A DNA stretch of 33,937 bases from Rhizobium aethiopicum (GTDB lineage Bacteria > Pseudomonadota > Alphaproteobacteria > Rhizobiales > Rhizobiaceae): positions 1 through 33,937 of the forward strand of contig NZ_FMAJ01000031.1 of the NCBI RefSeq assembly GCF_900094625.1, given 5' to 3'. The notes under the pieces were generated by a model that saw nothing but the letters and a program-made list of their open reading frames with translations, searched no databases and had not been told where the DNA came from. The number at the start of each line of letters is the position of its first letter. Position 1 is the stretch's first letter. Positions 33,048-33,937 of the stretch are shown here, piece by piece. A program made the translations under genes and the position numbers.

Positions 33048-33937
33048 TCAAAGATCAATCCCGTGGCTGCGGTCGACTCCTCGCTGACGCAGTCCCGCTA
33101 GGATCTGCTGACCGCCTTCCGTGCGGACTGTCTGCTGCAGGACCTTCAAGCTCTCCTGCATCGCCGCAAAGGCCAGGCGCTGCGCCGGCGGCACGTGGTT
33201 GATGAGATCCTTGTCACCCCGGATGAGGGCATTGCGGCCAAAGCGCTCGTCAAGCGCCTTGCTGACGGCGACGAACTCCCGGCGAATGCTCGGATCGAGA
33301 GGAACCGCCGAAACAGTCGGCTTGTGCCCATTCCTCCTTGCCTCAGCGGTCAGAACCATGAGCGCCTCTTCCGCCGCTTTCGACAGGCCGGGAATAGCAA
33401 CCGCCATACGCCGCCGCTCGGCGGTGATGACCTGGCGCTCCGCATCGAACAGATTGACATAGGCCCTCCCGAGAGAGCGCAGCCGCCCGGCTGCCTCGGG
33501 CACAGCCTGGGCCGCCTCCTTCCGCTCCCGGCCGGAAGCCAGCATCCTGTCCATGAGACGGTCCGAACCGCGCAACGCTTCATAAGCGGCCGGATCATTG
33601 GTCACCGCGGCAGCGATGCGATCGCCAGCAAAACCTTTTGCAAGCAGTTCCTCGATCTTGCCGACGGCTCCTGACGGATCGCGCCAGATCGTCCTTGCCG
33701 CGTTGGCCAGCGCCTCACGCTGCTGACGGTAAAGGGGAGCGGAGAGAACGCGCGCTCGCGCCTCGTCGTCGACTGCTATCTTGAACTCGGTGACAGCGGC
33801 AAGCATGGGCAGCACGGTCACATTCTCCTTGCCTGCCCCCCTGTCTTGCTGCTGGTCCGGAACGGCACTGGCTGCCGCAACGATCTTCGAGCGGTCCTGG
33901 CGTTCGGCCAGATGTTGCTCCTCGGCAAAGCGTTTGA
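33048..33937 (-). CDS. traA: Ti-type conjugative relaxase TraA, C-terminal part
   Basis: The minus-strand frame is open to the right edge of the window, so about 295 C-terminal residues are seen of a protein that normally exceeds 1,000. The visible part is alpha-helical and charged, with REALANAARTIWRDPSGAVGKIEELLAKGF, AAAVTNDPAAYEALRGSDR, AGRLRSLGRAYVNLFDAERQ and VPPAQRLAFAAMQESLK. This is the C-terminal domain of TraA of Agrobacterium/Rhizobium plasmids, a combined relaxase and helicase that nicks the transfer origin and leads the strand in conjugation. The catalytic parts lie off the window. A GTG at 33821 is internal. It ends with GIDL and a stop at 33048. Its position beside core chromosomal genes points to an integrated element or a replicon junction. 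Confidence 0.85.
   Translation of the reverse strand, partial: KRFAEEQHLAERQDRSKIVAAASAVPDQQQDRGAGKENVTVLPMLAAVTEFKIAVDDEARARVLSAPLYRQQREALANAARTIWRDPSGAVGKIEELLAKGFAGDRIAAAVTNDPAAYEALRGSDRLMDRMLASGRERKEAAQAVPEAAGRLRSLGRAYVNLFDAERQVITAERRRMAVAIPGLSKAAEEALMVLTAEARRNGHKPTVSAVPLDPSIRREFVAVSKALDERFGRNALIRGDKDLINHVPPAQRLAFAAMQESLKVLQQTVRTEGGQQILAGLRQRGVDRSHGIDL

Noticed and set aside
32852..33058. 68-residue frame overlapping the traA stop
   Set aside because: TTG start without a clear ribosome site, and it does not resemble TraF; kept only as a note.
1..33937. CRISPR array, tRNA and rRNA genes
   Set aside because: No regularly spaced repeats, cloverleaf-like segments or rRNA motifs were seen on either strand.

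Overview
The window looks like chromosomal DNA of a Rhizobiaceae alphaproteobacterium, most likely a Rhizobium of the etli/leguminosarum type. Coding DNA is GC rich. It carries a recognisable rirA (the rhizobial Rrf2-type iron regulator), a dppABCDF peptide/5-aminolevulinate importer, mmsA/iolA and a Ti/Sym-type traA. All assignments come from reading the sequence; no database search was run.

Bases 1-13,500 are a surface-polysaccharide region broken up by mobile DNA. It holds the 3' end of a CapD/FlaA1-type nucleotide-sugar gene, an O-antigen-ligase/polymerase-type membrane protein, a membrane sulfatase-like (phosphotransferase-type) protein preceded by a small membrane protein, and a GT4 glycosyltransferase. 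Between them lie a decayed IS3 orfA, a DUF1963 pseudogene, an Imm22-like orphan immunity gene, an IS66 element whose tnpC is split by a class-D-like group II intron, an IS3 orfB pseudogene, a second partial IS66 in the opposite orientation and an IS110 fragment. Single-base frameshifts are frequent in this mobile DNA.

Bases 13,589-17,289 form a compact regulatory and biosynthetic unit. A leftward cistron set encodes a secreted TPR protein, an ECF sigma factor and its membrane anti-sigma factor. A divergent rightward pair encodes a type III polyketide synthase and an isoprenylcysteine-methyltransferase-family enzyme, as in the BpsA/BpsB and SrsA/SrsB phenolic-lipid systems. Both divergent transcription units carry the same promoter-like motif, CGAATA-N15-GTGTTCTC, at almost the same distance from the start codon. 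I infer that the sigma factor controls itself and the polyketide pair. This is the most interesting signal in the window.

Bases 17,364-31,520 are ordinary core genome: a DadA-like FAD oxidoreductase, gluconokinase, dppABCDF, rirA, a DUF898-M48 peptidase pair, mmsA divergent from a monooxygenase-LysR pair, a small proline-rich protein and a DUF4174 protein. Several intergenic RNA or DNA structures stand out: a perfect stem-loop between dppA and dppB, Rho-independent-type terminators after rirA and mmsA, an iron-control-element-like palindrome over the rirA -35 box, and a hairpin that would hide the DUF4174 ribosome binding site.

From about 31,550 to the end, gene density falls. There are two small hypothetical genes and then the C-terminal part of a TraA conjugative relaxase running off the right edge. 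This suggests the border of a conjugative or integrated plasmid-like element.
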